Assembly: GCA_011170375.1 (NCBI GenBank)
Contig: DUEV01000014.1
Span: 1 to 64,000, forward strand
DNA length: 64,000 nucleotides
Source of the DNA: Dehalococcoidia bacterium
GTDB taxonomy: Bacteria > Chloroflexota > Dehalococcoidia > Dehalococcoidales > Fen-1064
Direction of reading: 5' to 3'
In this document: positions 17,113-25,577 of the stretch, piece after piece
Layout: every line of letters begins with the position of its first letter
Numbering within the stretch: the first letter of the stretch is position 1
Notes under the pieces: generated by a model
Database searches by the model: none
Told to the model about the DNA's origin: nothing
What the model saw: only the letters and a program-made list of their open reading frames with translations
Translations under genes and position numbers: made by a program

Positions 17113-18366
17113 TTGAAAATAGTCCACTTTGCTGACCTTCACCTCGGAGTCGAGACCTACGGGCGACCTGACCGGGCTACCGGGCTGTCTTCACGCCTTA
17201 ATGACTTTCTCGGCGCCTTCGACCAGCTTGTAGACTACGCCCTGGATAACAAGGTTGACCTTGTCCTCTTCTGCGGCGATGCCTACAAGAGTCGAGAACC
17301 CAGCCAGACCCAGCAGCGGGAATTCGCCCGGCGTATAAACCGCCTAGCTGTTGCAGGCATCCCCGTGTTTCTGCTCATCGGAAACCACGACCTGCCCAAC
17401 GCCATCGGGCGGGCAACATCAACCGAAATCTTCGACATCCTGGCCGTCCAGAACGTCTATGTGGCCAGCCAACCTGATATCTACCGGATACCAACCGCCA
17501 GCGGTGATGTACAGGTAGCCGCTCTGCCCTGGCTGAGGCGTAGCTCCCTGCTGAGCCGGGAAGAGACTAAGGAGCTTAACTTCGACGGGATAAACGAGAA
17601 GCTCCAGCAGATTCTGACCGGCATCACCACCGACTTCACTGCCAGGCTTGACCCCACCCTGCCAGCCATACTGGCCGCCCATGTCTGGGTGGCCGGAGCG
17701 ACCGCTGGCTCGGAGAAGTCAATGACACTGGGACAGGAGCATGCCCTGCTGCTGAGTAACGTGGCCAATCCTGCCTTTGACTATGTTGCTCTCGGCCACA
17801 TTCACAAGCGCCAGGTCCTTTCTGAAAATCCGCCGACCATATACGCCGGTAGCCTGGAACGGCTCGACTTCGGCGAGGAGGCCGACAATAAGGGCTTTTA
17901 CATTGTAGATATTGAGCCCAGCGAGACTGGAAGCAAACAGGAGGCCACTTACCAGTTCCACCCGGTAGCAGGACGGCGCTTTCTCACCATCAGCCTAAAC
18001 CTTGAAGCGAACGATACCGACCCAACCACCACCGTGGTCAGGGCAATCACTGAGCAGGCTGATAAGGTCGCGGATGCCATTGTCCGCCTCCAGCTAACAT
18101 TGCCATCAGAGATAGAAGGGCAGCTCAGTGATGCCGAAATTCGCGAAGCCCTCAAGGAAGCCCATTACTTCACCGTTGCCAGGGACATCAAACGCGAAGT
18201 CCGTCTCAGGATAGGTAACAGAGCCGCCGAAGAGATAACCCCGATAGAGGCACTCAAAGCCTACCTGGAACAGAAAAAGGTATCACCGGCACGGGCTAAG
18301 ACCCTGCTGGAGTACGGGGAGCGGTTGATACAAGGTGAGACGGGGCAAGAACAGGAGAAGGCTTAG
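17113..18366 (+). CDS. sbcD: Exonuclease SbcCD subunit D (Mre11 family)
   Basis: SbcD is the metallophosphoesterase nuclease of the SbcCD (Mre11-Rad50) complex, which cuts hairpins and processes double-strand ends. The 417-aa protein shows the phosphoesterase motifs in order: HFADLHLGVE (residue 5), FCGDAYK (near 54), LIGNHDLPNA (near 91), AAHVWVAGA (near 190) and GHIHKRQVL (near 229). The start is TTG 17113, right after the methyltransferase stop. Its partner sbcC is not adjacent but lies 32 kb away at 50169, which departs from the usual sbcDC operon. Confidence 0.94.
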   Translation: MKIVHFADLHLGVETYGRPDRATGLSSRLNDFLGAFDQLVDYALDNKVDLVLFCGDAYKSREPSQTQQREFARRINRLAVAGIPVFLLIGNHDLPNAIGRATSTEIFDILAVQNVYVASQPDIYRIPTASGDVQVAALPWLRRSSLLSREETKELNFDGINEKLQQILTGITTDFTARLDPTLPAILAAHVWVAGATAGSEKSMTLGQEHALLLSNVANPAFDYVALGHIHKRQVLSENPPTIYAGSLERLDFGEEADNKGFYIVDIEPSETGSKQEATYQFHPVAGRRFLTISLNLEANDTDPTTTVVRAITEQADKVADAIVRLQLTLPSEIEGQLSDAEIREALKEAHYFTVARDIKREVRLRIGNRAAEEITPIEALKAYLEQKKVSPARAKTLLEYGERLIQGETGQEQEKA

Positions 18367-18391
18367 ACAAAGACATCAGCAGCCTGTAAGT

Positions 18392-18420
18392 TTGACAGAA
18401 AACGGTAAAAGTTATAGAAT
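18392..18420 (+). promoter_or_regulatory. Promoter of the tandem SDR genes
   Basis: TTGACA (18392-18397), 17-bp spacer, TAGAAT (18415-18420). Transcription from about 18427 gives a leader of some 180 nt before the first SDR, longer than usual in this window. Confidence 0.75.
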
Positions 18421-18530
18421 TTCTTTTGCTGTCACACAGCAGGACCGATATACTACCGTAGGAAATCGTCTGGTTGGTTTGTGAACAGAAGAGCCTCAGT
18501 ATACTGCCTTCACGAATACCCCGTATTCAG

Positions 18531-18577
18531 GATTCAATCTCCGCCGCAAGGAGAGATTTCAGCGGTTTTTTGGAATC
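18531..18577 (+). other. Structured leader with competing hairpins
   Basis: In the leader of the SDR operon, AATCTC (18535-18540) can pair with GAGATT (18552-18557). A competing short stem joins CCGC (in 18541-18545) with GCGG (18562-18565) and is followed by six T (18566-18571), resembling a small terminator. The two forms share bases and exclude each other. The stems are short, so a regulatory role is only a suggestion. Confidence 0.25.
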
Positions 18578-18606
18578 AAAGTTATTAAATAACAGGAGGT
18601 TCAAAC

Positions 18607-19521
18607 ATGGGTGACAGATTGAAGGGGAAGGTGGCTATTGTCACCGGCTCCGGTGGTGGTATCGGCCGGGGAGAGGCACTGGCACTGGCATCGGAGGGCG
18701 CCAAGATTGTCGTGAATGACCTCGGCGGTGCTGTTGATGGTACCGGCAGCTCCGACGCAGCCGCTAACAAGGTCGTAGAGGAAATCAAGGCGGCCGGAGG
18801 AGAAGCCGTCCCCAACTACGATTCAGTGGCAACCGTGGAAGGCGGCGAGAACATCGTTAAGACGGCAATCGACGCCTTTGGTAAGCTGGATATCCTGGTC
18901 AACAATGCCGGTATCCTGCGAGACAGGATGGTCTTCAACATGAGCCCTGAGGAGTGGGACGCGGTTATCAAGGTCCATCTCTATGGCCACTTCAACGTTA
19001 CCAGACCAGCCTGTGTCCTCTTCCGACAGCAGAGAAGTGGACGTATCATCAATACCTCATCAACATCGGGACTGGGCAATAGGGGACAGTCGAACTACGC
19101 CGCCGCCAAAGAAGGCATCGTCGGCTTCACGCGGACTCTGGCCCTGGAAATGGGCCGGTACGGTGTGACCTGTAATGCCATCAGGCCAACTGCCGGTACC
19201 CGTATGACCGTCAGTGATGACATGCGGCAGGCAGCCGAGAGGGCTGGCCGGGGAGCCGAATTTGAAAAAATGATGGCGGCGCAAAGGCCTGAGGACATCG
19301 GCCCCCTAATTGTCTGGCTGGCCTCAGACGATGCCGCCAATGTCAATGGCCGGACCTTTGGAATACAGACAGGCAGGATTTGCTTGTACTCCGAGCCTAT
19401 ACCAGAAAAGACGGAGACCAAACAAGGTGGCTACACCATTGACGAGCTATTCGACATGATGCCAAAGACGCTGGCAGCCGGACTGGTGAACCCGTCTCCA
19501 CCCGAACCACCAAAGGAGTAA
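18607..19521 (+). CDS. SDR-family dehydrogenase, first of a tandem pair
   Basis: A 304-aa short-chain dehydrogenase resembling the (3R)-hydroxyacyl-CoA dehydrogenase part of multifunctional beta-oxidation enzymes (MFE-2): it has the long NDLGGAVDGTGSSDAAAN insert after the Rossmann motif (TGSGGGIGRGEALAL). Active-site residues are intact: NNAGILRDRM near residue 100, Ser in TSSTSG, and YAAAK near 163. A C-terminal tail of about 35 residues (from YTIDELFDMMP to PPEPPKE) goes beyond the usual 250-aa SDR. A clear AGGAGG precedes the ATG. It probably acts on a hydroxyacyl or similar alcohol substrate. The next gene is a close paralogue. Confidence 0.9.
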   Translation: MGDRLKGKVAIVTGSGGGIGRGEALALASEGAKIVVNDLGGAVDGTGSSDAAANKVVEEIKAAGGEAVPNYDSVATVEGGENIVKTAIDAFGKLDILVNNAGILRDRMVFNMSPEEWDAVIKVHLYGHFNVTRPACVLFRQQRSGRIINTSSTSGLGNRGQSNYAAAKEGIVGFTRTLALEMGRYGVTCNAIRPTAGTRMTVSDDMRQAAERAGRGAEFEKMMAAQRPEDIGPLIVWLASDDAANVNGRTFGIQTGRICLYSEPIPEKTETKQGGYTIDELFDMMPKTLAAGLVNPSPPEPPKE

Positions 19522-19586
19522 TATCAGGTATCAGGTGCAAGCACACAAACTCACTGTAAACGTAAGTAGCCAGACAGGAGAAAAAG

Positions 19587-20519
19587 ATGGGTGACAGGGT
19601 AAAAGACAAGGTGGTAATAGTCACCGGTGCAGGCCGTGGTATTGGCCGGGGAATCGCCATACTTATGGCCGAAGAAGGCGCCAAGGTAGTTGTCAACGAC
19701 CTCGGTGGTGCTGTTGACGGCAGTGGAGGCGCACAGGCACCGGCTGATGAAGTGGTAGCGGAAATAAAGGCCAAGGGCGGTGAGGCCGTAGCCAACTACG
19801 AATCAGTCGCCACCGTCGAGGGCGGTGAAAAAATCATCCAGTCCGCCATTGACAGCTTCGGCAAACTCGATGTTCTGGTCAACAATGCCGGTATCCTTCG
19901 CGACCGCATGGTCTTCAACATGACTCCGGAGGAATGGGATGCGGTTATCAAGGTCCATCTCTATGGGGTCTTCAACTGCACCAAGCCAGCGGCGGTAATT
20001 TTCCGTCAGCAGCGAAGCGGGTGCATCATCAGCATGAGCTCAACATCGGGACTGATAGGGAACTCAGGCCAGGCAAACTATGGCGCCGCCAAGGCGGGCA
20101 TCGCCGGTTTCACCCGTGTTATTGCCCGCGACCTCGGCAGGTATGGCATTCGCTGCAACTATATCGCCCCTGGTGCCGGTACCCGGATGACATTATCCGA
20201 CGAAGTAATGGCAGCCAGACAAATCAGGTCAGAGAGAGGTCTGAGCGGAGGCAGCCAGCAGCCACGCCGGGCTGGTCCGGGAGACCCGGATGACGTAGCG
20301 CCACTGGTGGTCTGGCTGGCGAGCGATGCCGCTGCCAATATCAACGGGCAGGGCTTTGGTGCCGCCGGCGGGAACTTTTCGCTGTACCAGCAGCCAGCAC
20401 CGATAAAGACCATCGTCAAGGACGGCCGGTGGACCCTGGATGAACTCGACAGCATTCTGCCAACGACACTCATGGCCGGACTGGTCAATCCAGCACCACC
20501 ACAGCCGCCGAAAGAATAA
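19587..20519 (+). CDS. SDR-family dehydrogenase, second of a tandem pair
   Basis: A 310-aa paralogue of the preceding gene, similar along its whole length including the C-terminal tail (WTLDELDSILP through PAPPQPPKE). It keeps the Rossmann motif TGAGRGIGRGIAILM, NNAGILRDRM, the active-site Ser and YGAAK. It differs mainly near residues 205-235, where it carries an insert rich in Gly, Ser and Arg. The pair lies 66 nt apart behind one promoter and ends at a strong hairpin, so this is a two-gene operon made by duplication. The two may form a heteromer or have diverged in substrate. Confidence 0.9.
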   Translation: MGDRVKDKVVIVTGAGRGIGRGIAILMAEEGAKVVVNDLGGAVDGSGGAQAPADEVVAEIKAKGGEAVANYESVATVEGGEKIIQSAIDSFGKLDVLVNNAGILRDRMVFNMTPEEWDAVIKVHLYGVFNCTKPAAVIFRQQRSGCIISMSSTSGLIGNSGQANYGAAKAGIAGFTRVIARDLGRYGIRCNYIAPGAGTRMTLSDEVMAARQIRSERGLSGGSQQPRRAGPGDPDDVAPLVVWLASDAAANINGQGFGAAGGNFSLYQQPAPIKTIVKDGRWTLDELDSILPTTLMAGLVNPAPPQPPKE

Positions 20520-20543
20520 ACCAACTAACAGCTTTACAAGAAG

Positions 20544-20577
20544 CGAGGCAGAGGGTGTTAAATTTCCCTCTGCCTCG
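20544..20577. terminator. Bidirectional terminator between SDR and ade
   Basis: A perfect 12-bp inverted repeat: left arm 20544-20555 (CGAGGCAGAGGG), 10-nt AT-rich loop, right arm 20566-20577. It sits between convergent genes. The T-tract is weak on the plus strand (GTTACACTT). Confidence 0.8.
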
Positions 20578-20594
20578 TTACACTTATCGCTGAA

Positions 20595-22298
20595 TCAAGA
20601 CTTTTTAATCAGACGGAACTCGTTGACATCAACCAGCCCGAGGTCGGTCAATCTGAGTTCGGGGATGACAGGCAGGGCCACAAAGGAGAGAGTCGAAAAG
20701 GGAGAAGTCAGCGTGGTGCCCAACTCGACAGCAGCCTGCTCGACACTCTCCAGCCCGGCCACCACCTTTTCCAGCGGCTCATCGGAGAGCAGTCCGGCAA
20801 CCGGCAAGGCCAGACTGGCGACCATGCGACCGCTATCAGCCACTACCAGACCACCCTGCAACCGCTCTATCTCACGAACCGCCTCAATAATGTCATCGTC
20901 ACTGGTACCGACGGCGACTATATTATGAGAATCGTGAGCAATCGAAGAGGCCAGAGCGCCATACTTGAGACCGAACCCCGTGACCAGCCCCACTCCAACA
21001 TTGCCGGTAGCTTTATGTCTCTCAATCACCACCAGCTTCAGGATATCATGGTCGATATCAGGCACAACCAGCCCTTCCTGTATCTTCACCTTTTCCTGAC
21101 GCTTTCGGGTGATAATCTGGCCAGGTACAATCTCAACGACATACTCCGTTTCGCCAGAGGGCATCAATTTCAGCATTTCGGCATTTAGCGGTTTTATCCT
21201 GACGGCATTATTTAGTCCTCCCGCGCTTCTTCCTGCCTGAAAGAGAGGCTCGCCTTCTCTGGCAACCAGCCGACCATGATAATAAGCACTTTCCACCCTG
21301 AAATCAGACAGATCACTAAACACAATGAGGTTGGCCAAGTAGCCGGGAGCGACCGCGCCAAGTCGTTCCAGCCGAAAGTGCTCGGCAGCGTTAATGGTCG
21401 CCATCTGGAGCGCCCGCACCGGTTCAAGCCCGAGACGAATTGCCTTCCTGACCACGGAATCAATATCGCCATCACGAAGCAGGTCGACACAGCTACGGTC
21501 GTCAACCACGAAGAGACACCGCTTGTAGGTCTTGTCGGTGACTAGGGGCAGGAGAGCTTCGAGGTTCTTCTCGGAGGAGCCCTCCCTAATCATGACGTAC
21601 ATCCCCCGTGCCAGCTTCTCTCTGGCCTCCTCAAAAGTAACCGACTCATGATCAGAGCGAATGCCAGCCGCCACGTAGGCATTGAGGTCATTGCCGCTTA
21701 CACCGGGGGCATGGCCGTCGACTACCTTTCCGGCAGCATACCCAATTTTACTCATTACCTGTGGGTCGGCACTGAGCACACCGGGAAAGTTCATTACCTC
21801 CCCCAGGCCAATGCACTGGCGCCACCTCAGCACCCGGCGGATGTCATCAGCGTCTAATTGTGCACCGGCAGTCTCGAGGTGGGTGGCGGGTACGCATGAC
21901 GGGGCCATCAGGAAAAGCTCTAGTGGAAGGCAGCGGGCACGGTCGAGGACATACCTCATTCCCTCCAGGCCGCAGACATTAGCTATTTCGTGGAGGTCGG
22001 TCACCACCGCCAGCGTACCACGCGGCACCACTGCCCGAGCATATTGGCCGACATCCAGCATCGAGCTCTCCAGGTGAGTATGGCCATTGATGAGACCGGG
22101 GGCCAGGTATTTACCATCTAGGTCAATCACCTGCTTAGCTTCGTGGTATTTACCCACTCCTGCAATAAAATGCCCCTTGACAGCAACATTTCCCTGCTCT
22201 ACCTCACCGGTGAAGACATTGACCACATTAGCGTTGGTGAATAACAGGTCGGCAGGCTGTTCGCCCCTAGCTACCTTAATTAATTGGCTGTCTATCAA
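20595..22298 (-). CDS. ade: Adenine deaminase
   Basis: This enzyme deaminates adenine to hypoxanthine and so feeds the hypoxanthine phosphoribosyltransferase encoded two genes upstream. The 567-aa protein is an Ade-type amidohydrolase. It has the metal motif GLINGHTHLESSMLD near residue 72, a VVTDLHEIANVCG segment near 100, APSCVPATHLETAGA, GLGEVMNFPGV, and the C-terminal SIAHDSHNIVAVGT region near 445 that is typical of Ade and absent from adenosine deaminases. GGGGG at 22306-22310 is 7 nt from TTG 22298; an earlier TTG at 22304 is too close to it. It is the last gene of a minus-strand run and ends at the strong hairpin. Confidence 0.93.
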   Translation of the reverse strand: MIDSQLIKVARGEQPADLLFTNANVVNVFTGEVEQGNVAVKGHFIAGVGKYHEAKQVIDLDGKYLAPGLINGHTHLESSMLDVGQYARAVVPRGTLAVVTDLHEIANVCGLEGMRYVLDRARCLPLELFLMAPSCVPATHLETAGAQLDADDIRRVLRWRQCIGLGEVMNFPGVLSADPQVMSKIGYAAGKVVDGHAPGVSGNDLNAYVAAGIRSDHESVTFEEAREKLARGMYVMIREGSSEKNLEALLPLVTDKTYKRCLFVVDDRSCVDLLRDGDIDSVVRKAIRLGLEPVRALQMATINAAEHFRLERLGAVAPGYLANLIVFSDLSDFRVESAYYHGRLVAREGEPLFQAGRSAGGLNNAVRIKPLNAEMLKLMPSGETEYVVEIVPGQIITRKRQEKVKIQEGLVVPDIDHDILKLVVIERHKATGNVGVGLVTGFGLKYGALASSIAHDSHNIVAVGTSDDDIIEAVREIERLQGGLVVADSGRMVASLALPVAGLLSDEPLEKVVAGLESVEQAAVELGTTLTSPFSTLSFVALPVIPELRLTDLGLVDVNEFRLIKKS

Positions 22299-22310
22299 CC
22301 TCAATCCCCC

Positions 22311-23135
22311 CTAATACAGCTTTTCCTCCGGCCTCACGCCAATATACAGCAGATGCCGTGAGGCAGCAATGATAGATTCCTCAGTACTAATCTCATACAT
22401 CAAATCAAGCCACAGCTTCCTCCTCGTGCCCTCGAGCCTGTTATAGCTCTCATCGTCAGCCGATATCGCTGGCTCTACTCCTACCACAACCAACGTCTTG
22501 AATCCTACTTCTTCGTGTAGCGGTGCTACCTCAGACACCTTCGCAAAGTACGCACGAAAGTCATAGGCATGTGTTCCTTCCGGGTCTCTCCCAGAGTCCA
22601 GTACCGAACGAACAGCCACCTGATCCTCAATACTCTCAGGGATGTTCTTCATCACATCACCCCAAATGCCATATCGGCTGATATAAGATGAAAATATCAC
22701 TCCTCCCGGCTTCAATCGATTGTATGCCTCCCTAAGCGCCGTTTTCCTGTCTTCTTCCAAGACCAGATGATAGAGTGGACCCATGAGGAGAACAGCGTCA
22801 AAGGTATCGTCTTTAATGGCACTGAGGTCCCGTGCATCTGCAACAAGGAACCTTACATTCTTCTCAAGTCCTTCGTCCGATGTTCTCTGCTTGCATAGCT
22901 CAATAAGATTACTTGAAATATCAACAGCCGTAACGTCATACCCGCGCCTGGCCAGCTCAAGCGTGTATGCTCCTGTCCCAGCACCGATATCCAGCACGGT
23001 ACCTGTTGAAGGCAAATACTTCTCCAGATAACGCCAGGTCAAGTCGCGTTCAAGCTGGTGGCGTTCGAGCCGTCCATCTTCTCGCTCTACCGCTCCATCA
23101 TAATACGACTGGATATCACTGACGTCGTCTATCAA
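22311..23135 (-). CDS. SAM-dependent methyltransferase
   Basis: A 274-aa class I methyltransferase. Motif I is VLDIGAGTGAYTLELARRG near residue 48, followed by AVDISSNLIELC and the motif-4 region DTFDAVLLMGPLYHL near 110. The loop after motif 4, with MGPLYHL, is typical of small-molecule methyltransferases. Substrate is unknown. Its ATG overlaps the stop of the next methyltransferase upstream (ATGA at 23132-23135), so the two are translationally coupled. Its stop lies just before the ribosome site of ade. Confidence 0.88.
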   Translation of the reverse strand: MIDDVSDIQSYYDGAVEREDGRLERHQLERDLTWRYLEKYLPSTGTVLDIGAGTGAYTLELARRGYDVTAVDISSNLIELCKQRTSDEGLEKNVRFLVADARDLSAIKDDTFDAVLLMGPLYHLVLEEDRKTALREAYNRLKPGGVIFSSYISRYGIWGDVMKNIPESIEDQVAVRSVLDSGRDPEGTHAYDFRAYFAKVSEVAPLHEEVGFKTLVVVGVEPAISADDESYNRLEGTRRKLWLDLMYEISTEESIIAASRHLLYIGVRPEEKLY

Positions 23136-23926
23136 ATCGAACTCCCTTTCTGTGCCACAACAATAAACCGATGCAGTGGGGTATCGTAGAATCCATTCTC
23201 CTGAATCTGGATATGCAGTTCCCAGAGTCGGCCCTTGTACTTATCTATCGTGAAATCCCCAATAATCCAAGGGATCGCCTTCATAAAATATGCAACAGCG
23301 CCAACATCGTAAAACCTGTAGAACTGGATATCTTCCTGCTGCTCAAGGATGTTAAATCCGGCTGATTTAAGTTCCTCGACAGCAGATTGCAGATTCCAGT
23401 TTGCTGTGGTCTCATCTTTATCCGTTAAGAACTGCCTCAGACTGAGTGCGTTGATACTCCCAACCTGTTGAGTGATAAATATTCCTTCAGATTTCAGTAT
23501 TCTCATTAGCTCCCCGGGGTAATAGGCTTCGTGCCGGTTAATTATCAGGTCGAAGAACTTGTTATCGAACGGCAGATTTGAATTGAAAGGGGGCTCCTCT
23601 TCTTGAATTTCGAAGACCTTCACCCCGAGCGGCTCCAGCCGCTCCCGAGCCACTGCTACATTAGGTTTGTACTGCTCGGTAGCGAAGGTATTTTGGGGAA
23701 GGGATGGAAACCTTGAAAGAACTTCTCCCCCTCCCGTCCCCATGTCCAGCATGGTTTCGGCTTTCAGCAAATAAGGAAGAACTATATTGTAATAATTCCA
23801 CTTTACCGGTGCCTCAACCATTCTACCCGTCTTTGTAAGGTATTCAAAATTCCAGCCGATAAATGGTACATTTCTGGCCTCTTCAAGATAGGTTTCGAAC
23901 ATCTCTTCTAATGCAACGCCATTCAT
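23132..23926 (-). CDS. Methyltransferase-like protein
   Basis: A 264-aa methyltransferase-fold protein. Motif I is MLDMGTGGGEVLSRF near residue 57. A later NRHEAYYPGELMRILKSEGIFITQQVGS segment matches the class I motif 4-5 region, as in rRNA Gua-N1 (RrmA-like) and related methyltransferases, but no Zn-ribbon is present. Function is unknown. It overlaps the next methyltransferase by 4 nt and follows hpt by 33 nt. Confidence 0.82.
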   Translation of the reverse strand: MNGVALEEMFETYLEEARNVPFIGWNFEYLTKTGRMVEAPVKWNYYNIVLPYLLKAETMLDMGTGGGEVLSRFPSLPQNTFATEQYKPNVAVARERLEPLGVKVFEIQEEEPPFNSNLPFDNKFFDLIINRHEAYYPGELMRILKSEGIFITQQVGSINALSLRQFLTDKDETTANWNLQSAVEELKSAGFNILEQQEDIQFYRFYDVGAVAYFMKAIPWIIGDFTIDKYKGRLWELHIQIQENGFYDTPLHRFIVVAQKGSSI

Positions 23927-23959
23927 AAATCGGTCCTATAAACTTGCAGGAAGACAATC

Positions 23960-24490
23960 CTATTCGCCTTCCAGAATACAAACATCCGGCAGGTTACGGT
24001 ACTTCTCATCACAGTCGAGCCCATAGCCAACGAGGAATTTATCAGGCACGGTGATGCCAATGTAATCGATTGATACCGGTACCCGCCGACGCGAGGGCTT
24101 ATCGAGCAGAGCACACAATTTGAGTAAGGCCGGTCTCTTTTTACTCAGATACTCCATCAGGTAAGCAACCGTCAGGCCGGTATCAACGATATCCTCGACA
24201 ACCAGCACATCTCGGCCCTTGACAGTGGAGCGAAGTCCCTGCACGACGTTCATCTTACCGGAGCTCTCCGTACCCCGACCATAACTGGAAAGCCGAACGA
24301 ACTCAACCTCAAGCGGAAAATCAAGTAGCCTAATCAAATCAGCCATAAACATGAAGGAGCCTTTAAGAATACCGAGGAGTAGAGGGTCCTTACCAAGGTA
24401 GTCACGGCGGATTTCGGCTGCCAGTCTGTCTACGGTGGCAGCTATTTCGTTGCTGGAGATAAGTACCTCTGGTCTGCTCTCACTATTCAT
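23960..24490 (-). CDS. hpt: Hypoxanthine phosphoribosyltransferase
   Basis: A salvage enzyme converting hypoxanthine (or guanine) plus PRPP to IMP (or GMP). The 176-aa protein is of family length. The PRPP-binding motif VLVVEDIVDTGLT is at about residue 96, the flexible loop contains SSYGRGTESSGKM near 70, and the purine-binding end has PDKFLVGYGLDCDEKYR near 150. Adenine deaminase lies in the same run of genes, so adenine could be recovered as IMP through these two enzymes. Confidence 0.95.
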   Translation of the reverse strand: MNSESRPEVLISSNEIAATVDRLAAEIRRDYLGKDPLLLGILKGSFMFMADLIRLLDFPLEVEFVRLSSYGRGTESSGKMNVVQGLRSTVKGRDVLVVEDIVDTGLTVAYLMEYLSKKRPALLKLCALLDKPSRRRVPVSIDYIGITVPDKFLVGYGLDCDEKYRNLPDVCILEGE

Positions 24491-24501
24491 AACTCAACCT
24501 C

Positions 24502-25428
24502 TCAATGTGCCCCCTGGCGTGTTATCCCACATACCAGTCCTTCAGAACAGCTTTCACACTTCTCGCACTCCAACTGCAAAGTGGTGTGGGTGATTTGAAA
24601 ACGCCTGGCTAGTTCCTGCTCGATTGCCCGGCTGATTTCGGCGCTTCGGGCAACCGTCTGGTCCTCAATCAGGACATGAGCACTGAGCGCGTATATCCCG
24701 GACGTTATCGTCCAGATGTGCAGGTCATGAACATCCCTGACGCCGGAAACATTCATCATCGCCTGGCCGACTTCATCCATCTGGATATGACCAGGCACAG
24801 CTTCGAGGAGGATATCACTGGACTCCCTGACGAGCCGCGCGGCCCCCCACAGGATAATAGCACCGATAACGATGGCAATGATGGGGTCAACGATACCCCA
24901 GCCAGTTATCGCAATGATGATGCCACCGATAATTACACCCAGAGATGATATAGTATCGCCGAGAATATGCCAGAAAGCAGCCTTGACATTGATACTGGTG
25001 TGGCTGGCTCTTCGCAGCAACAGTATCCCGGCAAGATTCGCCACCAGACCGATGGCCGCTACCCCCATCATCAGTGCCGAATCGACCTCTGGAGGCTCAA
25101 GCAGGCGCTGGTAGGCCCGGTAGAAGATGAAGATAGCTACCAGCACCAGGATAACGCCGTTAGTCAGCGCCGCCATAATTTCAACACGGTGGTAGCCGTA
25201 TGTCTTGGTAGTATCAGCCGGTCTCCGGGCAATCCAGATAGCAATCAGACTGATACTCAGTGCTAGGGCATCCACCAGCATGTGCCCGGCATCACCAAGC
25301 AAGGCCAGGCTGTTACTGAGCAGGCCACCAACGATTTCAGCGACCATCACGATTAACACGATAAGCAGGGCAAACAGTAACGGTCTCGTGCCACCTGTTA
25401 CCTGGTGATGGTCATGACCTTCGTGCAT
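24502..25428 (-). CDS. Cation diffusion facilitator (Zn/Co/Cd efflux)
   Basis: A 308-aa CDF-family exporter that moves divalent metal out of the cell in exchange for protons. It has a His-rich N-terminus (HEGHDHHQ), about six membrane segments between residues 15 and 205, and the transport-site motifs GDAGHMLVDALALS (TM2) and HILGDTISSLGV (TM5). The C-terminal cytoplasmic domain is followed by a Cys-rich tail (CEKCESCSEGLVC) that may sense metal and is not general in the family. It is the first gene of the minus-strand run that continues with hpt 11 nt later, an odd pairing of metal efflux with purine salvage. Confidence 0.92.
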   Translation of the reverse strand: MHEGHDHHQVTGGTRPLLFALLIVLIVMVAEIVGGLLSNSLALLGDAGHMLVDALALSISLIAIWIARRPADTTKTYGYHRVEIMAALTNGVILVLVAIFIFYRAYQRLLEPPEVDSALMMGVAAIGLVANLAGILLLRRASHTSINVKAAFWHILGDTISSLGVIIGGIIIAITGWGIVDPIIAIVIGAIILWGAARLVRESSDILLEAVPGHIQMDEVGQAMMNVSGVRDVHDLHIWTITSGIYALSAHVLIEDQTVARSAEISRAIEQELARRFQITHTTLQLECEKCESCSEGLVCGITRQGAH

Positions 25429-25516
25429 CTCAGTTCTCCTGCCTTCAGGTACATAATACCACGTCCAAGTCGCATGAGAAACAGGAGGATTCGACCACCG
25501 AACTATAATAAGGGAA

Positions 25517-25545
25517 TTGACAGTTGATGAAAGGTCTGCTAGAAA
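25517..25545 (+). promoter_or_regulatory. Promoter of the amidohydrolase gene
   Basis: TTGACA (25517-25522), 17-bp spacer, TAGAAA (25540-25545). Predicted start near 25552, about 26 nt before the ATG. Confidence 0.72.
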
Positions 25546-25577
25546 TATCTCAATGACGATGGCAAGAGGTTGTGAAG

